This document shows, piece by piece, positions 42,179 through 50,770 of a stretch of 64,000 bases of DNA; within the stretch, counting starts at the first letter, position 1; each line of letters starts with the position of its first letter. The position numbers were made by a program, and so were the translations under genes. Source of the stretch: VXPQ01 sp965223485 (lineage in GTDB: Bacteria > Bacteroidota > Rhodothermia > Rhodothermales > VXPQ01); NCBI GenBank assembly GCA_965223485.1, contig OZ244993.1:1674001-1738000 (forward strand), given 5' to 3'. The notes under the pieces are model-generated. The model saw only the letters and a program-made list of their open reading frames with translations. It searched no databases and was not told where the DNA came from.

Positions 42179-42592
42179 ACGTTATCGTCGAAATTTTTTC
42201 CTGAATAAAGTCTGAGCGTAATGGCTGTTCTGATGATTTTTCGAATACGTCCTGTTTAGGGACTGGTCGTTGCAAGGGGCCCAAGCCGGTCCGTGAGCTA
42301 TCTTTGCGTGAGATCGGGGTTGGCGCATGTGACCCGCAATTTGCCGGTATGGTACGCTCGAACGGGATGAAAGGTCAATGCCATTCTTTGTGTCTGGCAG
42401 GTCGTTATTGCCTGTGCGCGCATCCGCTGGAGCTGCCCATGACAGCGCGGGATTGATCCGTCAGCCGCAGATCGCGGCGAAACCACATGAGGACCGGCCG
42501 GTTGCCGTTTTTGTCGGGATGTTGCTTGGAAGTAGGCATTGGTAGAGTGGCGATTCGACCAGGCGAGCCTCAAGACATCATCATTCTAAAGT
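42179..42592. other. Intergenic region at the left edge of the accessory island
   Basis: About 415 bp without a supported gene. It holds the 24-bp repeat copy at 42307-42330 and a related, more degraded copy at about 42403-42423. Around 42540-42556 the plus strand reads GGCATTGGTAGAGTG, which resembles a tRNA D-arm, but no complete tRNA fold can be drawn. Confidence 0.45.
42307..42330 (+). repeat. Left copy of a 24-bp imperfect direct repeat
   Basis: Matches 46693-46716 at 20 of 24 positions without gaps, including the shared core TGGCGCATGT. The two copies bracket the restriction-modification/effector pair in the same orientation. Confidence 0.5.
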
Positions 42593-43552
42593 TTATATGT
42601 TCAGTGACAACCGGATAGTCTGAATTAATTTGTCAAGACATTCTTGCAGTTTATCTTCAGATTCTATATCCCATTTCACAGTCGTACAGTGGTTTGTATC
42701 AAAATGCGTGCCATGTTGCTCAAATTTATTCTGTTCGCATAGATAGATAACGGGCTTGCCAAGACCCTCTGCATAGCCTGCTTCCCAATAGGCCCCCGGG
42801 TTATTATGGGTAAGGTCAGCAAGAATGAAGGCAGCATCTCGAATCTCCGTGCGCATGATATTATCGATGATCCCTGCTCGGGCAACTTCACGCATATCAT
42901 GTAAATCGTATCCTAATTCGTTTTTGATTATATCTCTTAAATTTTCTTGAACGAAACGATCTAATATTTCATCGTTGAACTGCATGGCTATGAATCCGTA
43001 ATCACCAGACAGCTTTCCTTGCTTCTCTTGTTGATATAAATCCCATCCTGATAATGTCAGATCTAGGTTATACCACAGGATGTAATTACTCATTTTTTGA
43101 TACATTCCTTTAACAATGTCTCGATCATGTAATTCAAGTATCATTTCTGAGGCTGATAAATAACTGGGAGCACCTATATATGTGTAAAAATTTATAGATA
43201 AATCCTGAATTCGTTCACCTGATTTTGATACCTGATCTCCGATATATTGAATAATTTTAGCTACTCGTTGAGAAGGATTTGGAAGATTTTCGTTTTGTAT
43301 GATGTGATCAACATCTCCAGTGCCCAACATAATATTGTCAGAGGAGCTGTTGCGAATTTTATAGGAAATCAATGCCTTTTGAGGTCTTGTCAGGTCATCC
43401 AATTTCGATGTTTGAAATAATGTTCTGGTGAGTTCAAATTTTCCACATATATCGCATTCGAATCCTTCAGAATCTCTTCCTCCTGTTGAAAATGTATAGC
43501 ATTTCCTGTCATCGACATTATTGCATATAGGACATCCGACTTCGTTGCTCAT
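42593..43552 (-). CDS. Zinc-ribbon protein with a nucleoside 2-deoxyribosyltransferase-like domain
   Basis: A 319-residue protein from the ATG at 43552. The N-terminus is a zinc ribbon with C7-x2-C10 (GCPICNN) and C33-x2-C36 (ECDICGKFE). A helical middle follows (about 45-180). The C-terminal domain (about 184-275) has the Rossmann-like deoxyribosyltransferase/TIR-related pattern: DYGFIAMQFNDEI, IRDAAFILADLTHNNPGAYW and EAGYAEGLGKPVIYLCEQ, with E257 at the position of the catalytic glutamate. Such domains act on nucleosides or NAD-like molecules and are common effectors in defence systems. It follows the restriction-modification gene by 26 bp on the same strand and is AT-rich, which suggests horizontal transfer. 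Confidence 0.7.
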   Translation of the reverse strand: MSNEVGCPICNNVDDRKCYTFSTGGRDSEGFECDICGKFELTRTLFQTSKLDDLTRPQKALISYKIRNSSSDNIMLGTGDVDHIIQNENLPNPSQRVAKIIQYIGDQVSKSGERIQDLSINFYTYIGAPSYLSASEMILELHDRDIVKGMYQKMSNYILWYNLDLTLSGWDLYQQEKQGKLSGDYGFIAMQFNDEILDRFVQENLRDIIKNELGYDLHDMREVARAGIIDNIMRTEIRDAAFILADLTHNNPGAYWEAGYAEGLGKPVIYLCEQNKFEQHGTHFDTNHCTTVKWDIESEDKLQECLDKLIQTIRLSLNI

Positions 43553-43578
43553 TGCATTGCTCTTTATTTTTGGTAGGA

Positions 43579-46380
43579 TTAACCTCTCTGTTGTATACGT
43601 CGGCACCGTTTTGGTTTCTTATTCATGTTCAATGGTATTGTCATCTTCTCGTACAATCCTAGTAGATACTCCACCCGCTCCCGTTCGCTGGCGAATCCGC
43701 TGCGGCGATAGAGCCGGTCCACGGTGCGGTCGAGGGCTTGGTGCGCCTTGCGGAGATTGGGTGGCATAAGATCGGGGTCATAGAGATCGGCGAGCGTGGC
43801 GTCCGGGTGGGCGGCGCGGGCGTCGAGCACGGCCTGCGCGAGCGGTTCCATTTTGGCAATGTTCGAACTGTTCGTGTGGAAGCCGGGCGGTAGGGGGAAG
43901 GTGTTGTATACGAGGCCGATGGAGTAGCGGTAATCGCTTTTCAGCCGCCCGCCGATATACCGCACCCAGCTTACGTGCATGGCTGAAGTGAGTAGTGCAA
44001 ACAGGGGCTTACTGGCGTTTTCTATGATGCGGACGAGATTGCTCGGAATTGTTGGCGGTTCGAGCCAACCAATGGGTACATATTCCCTTCGCTCGGAACT
44101 GACTTCCGGCACCACCAAAAACGGTGCGGTGGGAATGACATTCACGTGGTAGAGCCTTGGGGTTTCGGCAAGCGCCTGGGTGGGCTTGCTCTTGCTGGCC
44201 AACCGGTAGTCGCGGACGGCGGCTATACGCTCGCGAACTTTCGGCAGCGTTTTCAGCACTTGCGGCGGTACGTCGGCCAAGTGCAGTATCCAGCGTTCGC
44301 CTCCCTGCAAAAACTCCCGGCTTCCCACAAAAGGCCGCAGGTACGGTTCGGCACCCGGTTCTTTTTCCAGAAAGGCGTTGCGTTCGTCGGCCTTGAAGAT
44401 GTAGTGCCCCCCATCGATGGGCTTGGAGCCGATGATCAGCTTCGGCAACCCATTCAGCGGCCTTGCTTCCGACTTCACCACCACCCTCGCATCCCCCAAC
44501 CCACCCGCATCGAACAAATACGGCGAAAGCACCGCATGTCTGCTCTCGTGCGGCTCGCCCTTCGGATCGTCGTAGGAGAAAAGCCGCTTCTCTTTGGGCG
44601 CATCGCCCCGCTTGGTCAATCCGATAATCACCACATGCACATGCGCCATGCCCCTTGCGTCCGAACCCCAGGCAAAGGTCCGGTGTGCGAACGCGATCTC
44701 CAGTCCGCAGCGGCCAAACAGAATCGGCCAGAGCTGCGCCACCTGCTCACCCTGCGTGATGGAATTAGTGGCTACCAAACCAATCTGGGCCTTACTTTCC
44801 TGCACGTAATTTCCAGCCTTGATGAACCACGCGGTCACGTAGTCGAGCGTACCGCCGCTCTTGCCCAGCGCCGCGATCTGCCGCACCTGCGCCCGCTGCT
44901 CCGCGGACTGGAACTTGGCGCCCCCGAACGGCGGATTGCCGAGCACATACGAACAGTCCTCCGGCGGCAAGACGTCAGCCCAGTCCATCTCCAATGCATC
45001 CCCCTGTACGATGCGCGGCGATGTCTCAAGTGGGATACGGACATACGTTTCTCCAAATTCCAGACTGAGACGGTTGTTCATGATGTGATCCATCATCCAC
45101 AGGGCCACCTCGGCGATGCGGGCCGGAAATTCCCCCAGCTCGATCCCATAGAACTGATTGACATTCACCACCGAAAGCAGATCGACGAGCACATCGACTT
45201 GTTTGCGAGGCCGGGTTTCTTTCAACACTTCTATTTCCAGATCTCGAAGTTCCCGATAAGTAATAATCAGGAAGTCTCCGCAGCCGCAGGCGGGGTCGAG
45301 GAAGCGCAGTCTGCCGAGCCGCTGCTGGAAGGCGAGCAGTTCCGGAAGGCGGCGGCTGTCCCTGCGGGCCTTGAGCCTGGCGAACTCCGCCCGCAGATCG
45401 TCGAGAAAGAGCGGTTCGATGACCTTGAGAATGTTTTTTTCGGGAGTGTAGTGGGCACCTTCTTTTCGCCGCTCGTCCTTGTCCATGACGGACTGGAACA
45501 GGGAGCCGAAGATGGCGGGGGAGATGTGCGACCAGTCGAACCGGCAAGCGTCGAGCAGGCGCTCCCGCATGGAGGCGTCGAAGGAGGGGATACTAAGCCA
45601 ATCTCGAAACAGGTCCCCGTTCACGTAGGGGAAGCGGCCGAGATCCTCATCGAGATGGCCGGAGCGTTCGTCTTCTGGCGTATCGAGGACCTGGAAGAGT
45701 TGGGCGAGCCATCCTCCGAGGTCGGAACCGTCTTCCCGCGTGCGGTTTTCCAGCAGATCGAGGAAGATGTCCCGGGGTTCGAAGATACCCGTGTCGTCCG
45801 CGAAGAGGCAGAAAACGATGCGAACGAGGAACCGCTCCAGATCTTGTCCCTTGTAGCCGGAGGCTTCAAGCGCGTCGTGGAGTTTGCCCACCCGCTCGGC
45901 GGCCTCGATGTTGACGGGGTCCTGATCCTTGAACGAGCGTTTCTGTACGCCGAGGATGAAGCCGAACTTCTCCACATGAGCGGGCAGGTCCTCGAGCGCA
46001 AAGGTTACATGCTCTCGCTCGTCCAGATCATACAGCTCGAACGTCTGGAAATCACTGACCAGAATGTACCGTGGCCGATCCTGGTCGCGAAGCGCATCGA
46101 AATACTCACCGGCCTGATCATAGGCTTTAGCAAGGTCGCGCCCCGCGCTTTTTTGCTCGACTATCAGGACGCCCGGCCAGAACAGGTCGATAAATCCACG
46201 GGAATCGCCCAGCTTCTTCACGTTTTCTTCATAACGAGCTACGCTTCGGCGCTCGACCCCAAAGATACGGAAGAAGCTATCGTAGAAACTTTGCGTTTCC
46301 CCCTTTTCATAACCGGCGCCTTCCCATTCACGGACGAATACCGCCGCTCGGGAGCGCACCTCGTTCCAGGACAGGCGCAT
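43579..46380 (-). CDS. MmeI-like type IIL/IIG restriction-modification enzyme
   Basis: A 933-residue single-chain restriction enzyme and adenine methyltransferase, close to the MmeI length of 919. The N-terminal PD-(D/E)xK-like nuclease motif is D65 with E75-Q-K77 in FIDLFWPGVLIVEQKSAG. After a helical spacer comes the N6-adenine methyltransferase: SAM motif LDPACGCGDFL (361-371) and catalytic motif GNPPFGG (481-487). The last third (about 620-900) would be the target-recognition domain and contains DARVVVKSEARPLNGLPKLI and RPFVGSREFLQGGERWILHL. Both activities appear intact. The recognition site cannot be predicted. It is followed by the zinc-ribbon effector gene. Confidence 0.9.
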   Translation of the reverse strand: MRLSWNEVRSRAAVFVREWEGAGYEKGETQSFYDSFFRIFGVERRSVARYEENVKKLGDSRGFIDLFWPGVLIVEQKSAGRDLAKAYDQAGEYFDALRDQDRPRYILVSDFQTFELYDLDEREHVTFALEDLPAHVEKFGFILGVQKRSFKDQDPVNIEAAERVGKLHDALEASGYKGQDLERFLVRIVFCLFADDTGIFEPRDIFLDLLENRTREDGSDLGGWLAQLFQVLDTPEDERSGHLDEDLGRFPYVNGDLFRDWLSIPSFDASMRERLLDACRFDWSHISPAIFGSLFQSVMDKDERRKEGAHYTPEKNILKVIEPLFLDDLRAEFARLKARRDSRRLPELLAFQQRLGRLRFLDPACGCGDFLIITYRELRDLEIEVLKETRPRKQVDVLVDLLSVVNVNQFYGIELGEFPARIAEVALWMMDHIMNNRLSLEFGETYVRIPLETSPRIVQGDALEMDWADVLPPEDCSYVLGNPPFGGAKFQSAEQRAQVRQIAALGKSGGTLDYVTAWFIKAGNYVQESKAQIGLVATNSITQGEQVAQLWPILFGRCGLEIAFAHRTFAWGSDARGMAHVHVVIIGLTKRGDAPKEKRLFSYDDPKGEPHESRHAVLSPYLFDAGGLGDARVVVKSEARPLNGLPKLIIGSKPIDGGHYIFKADERNAFLEKEPGAEPYLRPFVGSREFLQGGERWILHLADVPPQVLKTLPKVRERIAAVRDYRLASKSKPTQALAETPRLYHVNVIPTAPFLVVPEVSSERREYVPIGWLEPPTIPSNLVRIIENASKPLFALLTSAMHVSWVRYIGGRLKSDYRYSIGLVYNTFPLPPGFHTNSSNIAKMEPLAQAVLDARAAHPDATLADLYDPDLMPPNLRKAHQALDRTVDRLYRRSGFASERERVEYLLGLYEKMTIPLNMNKKPKRCRRIQQRG

Positions 46381-46457
46381 GTCGATGTTTGTTTAAACCA
46401 GAGGGAATATATGGTGCTGGCCCTTCGAATTCATGGAACGTTTGGTCAGGCATTCGC

Positions 46458-46523
46458 GGAGGGACTGGATTCGAATCAGCGGATCTCAGAGTAGATGAAT
46501 GGGTATGTCTGCAATATCCCTCC
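46458..46523 (-). pseudogene. tRNA-like remnant
   Basis: On the minus strand a 7-bp acceptor-like pair, GGAGGGA and TCCCTCC, is perfectly complementary across 66 nt. The 3' part contains GCTGATTCGAATCCAG, a T-arm with the invariant TTCGAAT loop and four of five stem pairs, and a weak anticodon-like hairpin (ATCT/AGAT) lies in front. The D-arm is missing and the 3' end is GCGA rather than GCCA. It could be a decayed tRNA or an attachment-site copy of a tRNA 3' end left by integration of the adjacent island. Confidence 0.4.
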
Positions 46524-46692
46524 TGATGTCGCCAAGGAGGGGCCTATAAGATGAGGCATCTGTACAGCACCCCTAATCCGATTTTAAGGAACAGGGTAGT
46601 GCTTGCCATCGTTCGCAGCAACCATGTACATGCCTGCCCCAGTCCGGGCCCACCCGTATTGTTTGCCTTATACACGAAATGGGCCTGTAGGT

Positions 46693-46716
46693 CGTTATAT
46701 CCGGAGTGGCGCATGT
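46693..46716 (+). repeat. Right copy of the 24-bp imperfect direct repeat
   Basis: Pairs with 42307-42330 (20 of 24 identical). The two copies lie 4.4 kb apart with the restriction-modification gene and the zinc-ribbon effector gene between them. Confidence 0.5.
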
Positions 46717-46781
46717 CTCACCGGGTGAGATTTTTCTCTGTCCACCGGGTAATATGCAGGGGGCTCGTTCCTGCCCGCCTC

Positions 46782-46809
46782 TTGACAACCGTGATTCCGA
46801 CGATGTACT
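46782..46809 (+). promoter_or_regulatory. Promoter candidate for the three-gene cassette
   Basis: TTGACA (46782-46787) followed after 16 bp by TGTACT (46804-46809), about 100 bp ahead of the first ATG. The -10 element is weaker than at the other sites and the spacing is one base short. Confidence 0.4.
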
Positions 46810-46911
46810 TTACGAACGCAAGACGCTATCCCAAGGGGCATGATCCAGCCGGGAGGGCGCATTTGTCCGGTTTTTTCCGGAAATTTCTCCGCACGAGGAA
46901 GGATGCATAGC

Positions 46912-47613
46912 ATGAAAAAGGCTCAAACGCGAAGTAACGGAGAGCATGATCGAGATATTAATCTCATCGAGTTCTCTGTCGTTTTCGTTGCGGCGTCAAA
47001 TAACCCGTCTATCTTGAATCCGGATTTTTTGTATCACAATGGTATTGTGGATGCGGGGTGGAAAGTGAAGGATCCGCGAATATCGACCCCTGCCTATTCA
47101 CAAGTCACATTCGAAGGTGGTCTTACTGTAAAGGCAGTGCCGGATCGTGTTATATTCGAGCAGGCAGGACAAAATCAGTTGGCTGAACAAGATATCGTCT
47201 GCCCCCAAATAGCAAAAACCTATCTGGAAACAATACCTCATGTCCCATATCGAGCTGTGGGTATCAACATAAAAGGTTTTATAATTCTACAAAATGAAAT
47301 GAATTTAAGTGTGGAAAATGCACTTATTGATAAGGGTGTATGGATGTCATATAAGGACACAATTCCTGATATTCAAGTCAAGGCAATTTATAATTATAAC
47401 AAACGAAAAATTTCTTTGGATATAAGCAACGCGGAAAAGCAAAATGAACACAATAAAACCCCCGGCGTATTATTTCAAATAAACATTCATCGTGATATTC
47501 ATGAAGTCAATTCCGCGAGGCGTATTGAAACCATATCTTCTATTCTTTCATCGTGGAAGGAAGATATATCCGATTTTAATGCCCTGGTAGCCAAATTCAA
47601 TCCACCAAAGTAA
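46912..47613 (+). CDS. Cassette protein 1, unknown function
   Basis: A 233-residue cytoplasmic protein; the ATG at 46912 has GAGGAAGGA as ribosome site. No enzymatic motif was seen. Recognisable blocks are NPDFLYHNGIVDAGWKVKDP, ISTPAYSQVTFEGGLTVKAV, IAKTYLETIPHVPYRAVGIN and, near the end, HRDIHEVNSARRIETISSIL. These have the look of a conserved but unnamed family. The gene is AT-rich compared with the housekeeping genes, implying recent transfer. It is followed after 11 bp by the second cassette gene. Confidence 0.7.
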   Translation: MKKAQTRSNGEHDRDINLIEFSVVFVAASNNPSILNPDFLYHNGIVDAGWKVKDPRISTPAYSQVTFEGGLTVKAVPDRVIFEQAGQNQLAEQDIVCPQIAKTYLETIPHVPYRAVGINIKGFIILQNEMNLSVENALIDKGVWMSYKDTIPDIQVKAIYNYNKRKISLDISNAEKQNEHNKTPGVLFQINIHRDIHEVNSARRIETISSILSSWKEDISDFNALVAKFNPPK

Positions 47614-47624
47614 AGAGTAAGGCC

Positions 47625-48254
47625 ATGACAAGATTGATGCAAACGACGGCAGAGCCCAGCGAAACAGACGTTCTGTATAACCTTGGATCCGGTGCTCGGT
47701 TTATGGGTATGGATTCGGAAGTGACGGTACAGTTTTTACCCTCTGGGCTCTTTGGCAGTTTCTCTGATATAGATAGGAAACATTCTGAAAATACCAATAT
47801 CGACAATGGACGGTTTCTATTGGAGACGATTAATATTTTGCCTAAGTTGTCGAAATCGGATACCATTTTTTCAATTGGTCTTTCTCAATCTACTGAACTA
47901 CATCATGCTCTTGACGACCTTTCTCAGGTAACCCAGGAAGCATGTGAAGAAGAGTTTCCGCTACCTTCCAGTGCAGCGCTTGCAAACGCGGAGCACCTGC
48001 TGAAAGAAATGTATGGAATTTTCCCTAGACGTTTCGAAGTGTATCCCACCCCGGACGGTGAGGTGGCTATTGACGCGCCCGGCGGATATGGGCGATCGGT
48101 TTTGGTACTGTGCGACTCGGAAGGGGGGGCGTTGTGTCTGGTCAATATGAACGGGGAGCATCGACGTGCCCGATATTCTACTACCAGCATACTTCCCGAT
48201 GGTTTTGTGCGCGAGGCCTTGGCCGACCTGGAACGCGAAGATGATTGGGGGTGA
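47625..48254 (+). CDS. Cassette protein 2, unknown function
   Basis: A 209-residue protein. The N-terminal half is variable; the C-terminal half carries the most conserved-looking block: PRRFEVYPTPDGEVAIDAPG, then SVLVLCDSEGGALCLVNMNG, EHRRARYSTTSILPDGFVRE and ALADLE. The pattern is that of a small alpha/beta domain. No catalytic residues can be named. The stop overlaps the start of the third gene by one base (TGATG), so synthesis of the two proteins is coupled. Confidence 0.7.
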   Translation: MTRLMQTTAEPSETDVLYNLGSGARFMGMDSEVTVQFLPSGLFGSFSDIDRKHSENTNIDNGRFLLETINILPKLSKSDTIFSIGLSQSTELHHALDDLSQVTQEACEEEFPLPSSAALANAEHLLKEMYGIFPRRFEVYPTPDGEVAIDAPGGYGRSVLVLCDSEGGALCLVNMNGEHRRARYSTTSILPDGFVREALADLEREDDWG

Positions 48255-48676
48255 TGAAGGTTCCAAATAACATTGCGATGGGAGAAGAACTCGGGCGTGA
48301 CGTGTTCTCAAAGCGGGAGGCTAAACGTGCACAACGTTCCGGGGCCCGCCTCAATGTTTTTCTGGAAAAATTGGGCGAAACAGATATCTCGGTTGACCGA
48401 CTTAGTGTTGCTCCGCCTGATGAAGCGATTGCAATCGCCGATAATGTGGCCTTGGAGCGCAACAAAATTTTCTATGGGTGGGCTGTTGTTGCCACCGAGG
48501 AGGTTAGTAGCAATCAGCGGCAGGTGATTGCCAGCCCGCTACCGACCAATCCGTATCATGCGGATATTGTCCTGCCGAGCTTAGCCGCCGAAGATCGGGA
48601 AGAACAGAAGAGACATGCACAAGAGCTGGCAGATGCTTCGCACTGGCGCAGCCGCCCGAACGCGCACGAAGAATAG
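48254..48676 (+). CDS. Cassette protein 3, unknown function
   Basis: A 140-residue protein read from the ATG at 48254, coupled to the preceding gene. Conserved-looking blocks are ISVDRLSVAPPDEAIAIADN, KIFYGWAVVATEEVSSNQRQ, ASPLPTNPYHADIVLPSLAA and EEQKRHAQELADASHWRSRP. No known fold was recognised. The GC content rises along the cassette towards the normal level. A function in defence or stress is conceivable from the position in an island, but the sequence does not prove it. Confidence 0.7.
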   Translation: MKVPNNIAMGEELGRDVFSKREAKRAQRSGARLNVFLEKLGETDISVDRLSVAPPDEAIAIADNVALERNKIFYGWAVVATEEVSSNQRQVIASPLPTNPYHADIVLPSLAAEDREEQKRHAQELADASHWRSRPNAHEE

Positions 48677-48738
48677 TTGGACTTAACCTGTACGTATCAT
48701 ATGACCTTTCCCAGGAATCACATCGCGGAGATTATATC

Positions 48739-50673
48739 GTGCCATTCCCTAAAACGACGATGATTGCCCGGGCCGCCGGGTTGCTGGCTCTTCTTGTAGG
48801 GCTCCAGGGATGCGGCGCGGCGGAAGACGCCGCCGAGTCTGCTGCCGATTTACCGAACATTCTGTGGCTCACGTCGGAGGACATGAGCGCCGATCTTGGC
48901 GCGTACGGGGATTCCTATGCGGAAACGCCCCACATCGACGGGTTGGCCAGACAAGGGGTCACGTACACGAATGCGTTCGCTACCGCGCCTGTCTGCTCCC
49001 CGGCGCGATTTACGCTGCTTACGGGTATATACGCCACCACGGCGGGCACGCAGGGTCTGCGCTCGAAAGCGCCCATTCCGGACGACATCACAGGGTTTCC
49101 GGCGTATCTGCGCGAGCTTGGCTATTACACGACGAACAACGTCAAGACCGACTACAACACGGCCGACGAGCCGCGCCTCATCGCCGAATCCTGGGACGAG
49201 AGCAGCGCCGAAGCACACTGGCGGGGACGCGAGGGCGGGCAGCCGTTCTTCGCCGTCTTCAACCACATGCACACCCATCAGAGCCGTATTTCCTTTTTGG
49301 ACACGGAGTTTCCCGAACTGGCCGATGCGCTGGGTAAGCACGACCCCGCCGCCGCGCCGTTGCCCCCGTATTATCCCGACGATCCGGATGTGCGCAAGAC
49401 CGTGGCCCGCTACTACGACGCCATTACGGCCATGGACGCCAACGTGGGGCGCCTGCTGGCCGAACTGGAAGGGGACGGCGTTGCGGACAACACCATCGTG
49501 TTTTTCTACGGGGATCACGGGACGGGCCTGCCGCGCGGCAAGCGGGTGCTCTACGACTCCGGCCTGCATGTGCCGCTGGTTATCTATTTCCCTCCGAAAT
49601 GGCAACATCTGGCGCCGGTTCCACCCGGTTCGTCCACGGATCGACTGGTGAGTTTCGTGGATTTCGCACCCACGATGCTCCGTCTGGTCGGCCACGATGT
49701 GCCGGAGCATATGCAGGGTATGCCGTTTCTGGGCGAGGATTCGGCGACGGGACGGGAGTTCGTGTTCGGCGCGCGCGACCGGGTGGACGAGGCGTACGAC
49801 ATTGCGCGTTCCGTGCGCGACGAGCGCTTTCTGTACATTCGCCATTACCACCCGCACCTGTCCTGGAACCAGCCCGAATTCTTTTCGGATCAGGCGCCGA
49901 TCCGCCAGGCCATCACCCGGCTGGCCAGGGCGGGCGCTCTGAACGCCGCGCAGATGTCGTACGCCGGGCCGTCGAAACCGTCCGAAGAACTGTTCGATAC
50001 GGTGACCGACCCGTACCAGCTCCGCAATCTGGCCACCTCTTCTGCGTACCTCGATGTGCTTGACCGGATGCGGGCCCGGCTGACGCAATGGGAGGTGGAG
50101 ACGCGGGACCTCGGTTTTATGGATGAAGCCGAAGTGTTGCGGCTGGCCGAACGGACGGGTCAGGCGCCCCTCGAATTTGCGGCAGATCCTTCTGTCTACC
50201 CGCTTACGCGCGTGCTTGATACGGCCCGCCTCGTGGGGCAGCCGCGTAGTACGGACAGGCAGGCGGCGCTTCTGAGAGATGCGGACGATACGGTTCGGTA
50301 CTGGGCTGCTTTGGGGCTTCGCGTGGCTGGAGCCAGCGATCCCCTGAGTCAGGATGCGTTGCGGAGCGCCTTGCAGGATGCGGTTCCCGCCGTACGCACG
50401 GAGGCGGCGGCAGCGCTGGTTGCGCTGGATGGTTTTTCTGAAGACTTTGCTGTGCTCGAGGAGGTATTGCAAGGCGGCGATCCGCTGGATGTGCTCCGGG
50501 CGGCTCGCGCTCTGCAATTGCTGGGCGAGAAAGCAGCGCCCGCCCAGGAAACGATGCGGCGCGTTATGGAGCAGGCGCAGGACGATGCCGTATACGGTCC
50601 CGACGCGCTGTACATCCGCTTTGCACTGGAACCGGCTCTTGCCGAAGAACAGGGGGTGACGGAGGTGTATTAG
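48739..50673 (+). CDS. Sulfatase, lipoprotein type, with C-terminal helical repeats
   Basis: A 644-residue exported sulfatase. A lipoprotein signal ends at C25 (GLLALLVGLQGC). The sulfatase core includes NILWLTSEDMSADLGAYGD (metal site), the formylglycine motif C86-S-P-A-R90 within PVCSPARFTLLTG, the FNHMHTHQSR segment and FFYGDHGTGLPRGKRVLYDS. After about residue 490 the chain becomes HEAT-like (LRDADDTVRYWAALGLRVAG, ALQDAVPAVRTEAAAALVAL). The formylglycine must be made by a separate maturase not seen here. The GTG start has GGAGA upstream. Substrate probably a sulfated polysaccharide. GC content is back to housekeeping level. Confidence 0.92.
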   Translation: MPFPKTTMIARAAGLLALLVGLQGCGAAEDAAESAADLPNILWLTSEDMSADLGAYGDSYAETPHIDGLARQGVTYTNAFATAPVCSPARFTLLTGIYATTAGTQGLRSKAPIPDDITGFPAYLRELGYYTTNNVKTDYNTADEPRLIAESWDESSAEAHWRGREGGQPFFAVFNHMHTHQSRISFLDTEFPELADALGKHDPAAAPLPPYYPDDPDVRKTVARYYDAITAMDANVGRLLAELEGDGVADNTIVFFYGDHGTGLPRGKRVLYDSGLHVPLVIYFPPKWQHLAPVPPGSSTDRLVSFVDFAPTMLRLVGHDVPEHMQGMPFLGEDSATGREFVFGARDRVDEAYDIARSVRDERFLYIRHYHPHLSWNQPEFFSDQAPIRQAITRLARAGALNAAQMSYAGPSKPSEELFDTVTDPYQLRNLATSSAYLDVLDRMRARLTQWEVETRDLGFMDEAEVLRLAERTGQAPLEFAADPSVYPLTRVLDTARLVGQPRSTDRQAALLRDADDTVRYWAALGLRVAGASDPLSQDALRSALQDAVPAVRTEAAAALVALDGFSEDFAVLEEVLQGGDPLDVLRAARALQLLGEKAAPAQETMRRVMEQAQDDAVYGPDALYIRFALEPALAEEQGVTEVY

Positions 50674-50770
50674 GGGAATGCCTTATTTCGGGAAGCCCCC
50701 ATAGCTAAACAGGCTAAAAAGAAAATAAAAATCAATCAAACACGATAACTAAAAAATTTATGAAAAAAAC

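Larger units (their letters stand above)
46381..46911. other. Intergenic region between divergent halves of the accessory island
   Basis: About 530 bp between the restriction-modification gene (leftward) and the three-gene cassette (rightward). It holds a tRNA-like remnant (46458-46523), the right copy of the 24-bp repeat (46693-46716), an imperfect hairpin near 46718-46730 (TCACCGGGTGA) and a promoter candidate (46782-46809). Short open frames on both strands have no family features. Confidence 0.5.

Noticed and set aside
42298..42573. 91-codon minus-strand frame upstream of the outer-membrane protein gene.
   Set aside because: Composition is unlike a protein, no start signal or family block is visible, and it covers the degenerate repeats.
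44146..46494. 782-codon open frame on the plus strand.
   Set aside because: It is the antisense of the MmeI-like gene, whose nuclease and methyltransferase motifs are clear; the antisense product has no family features.
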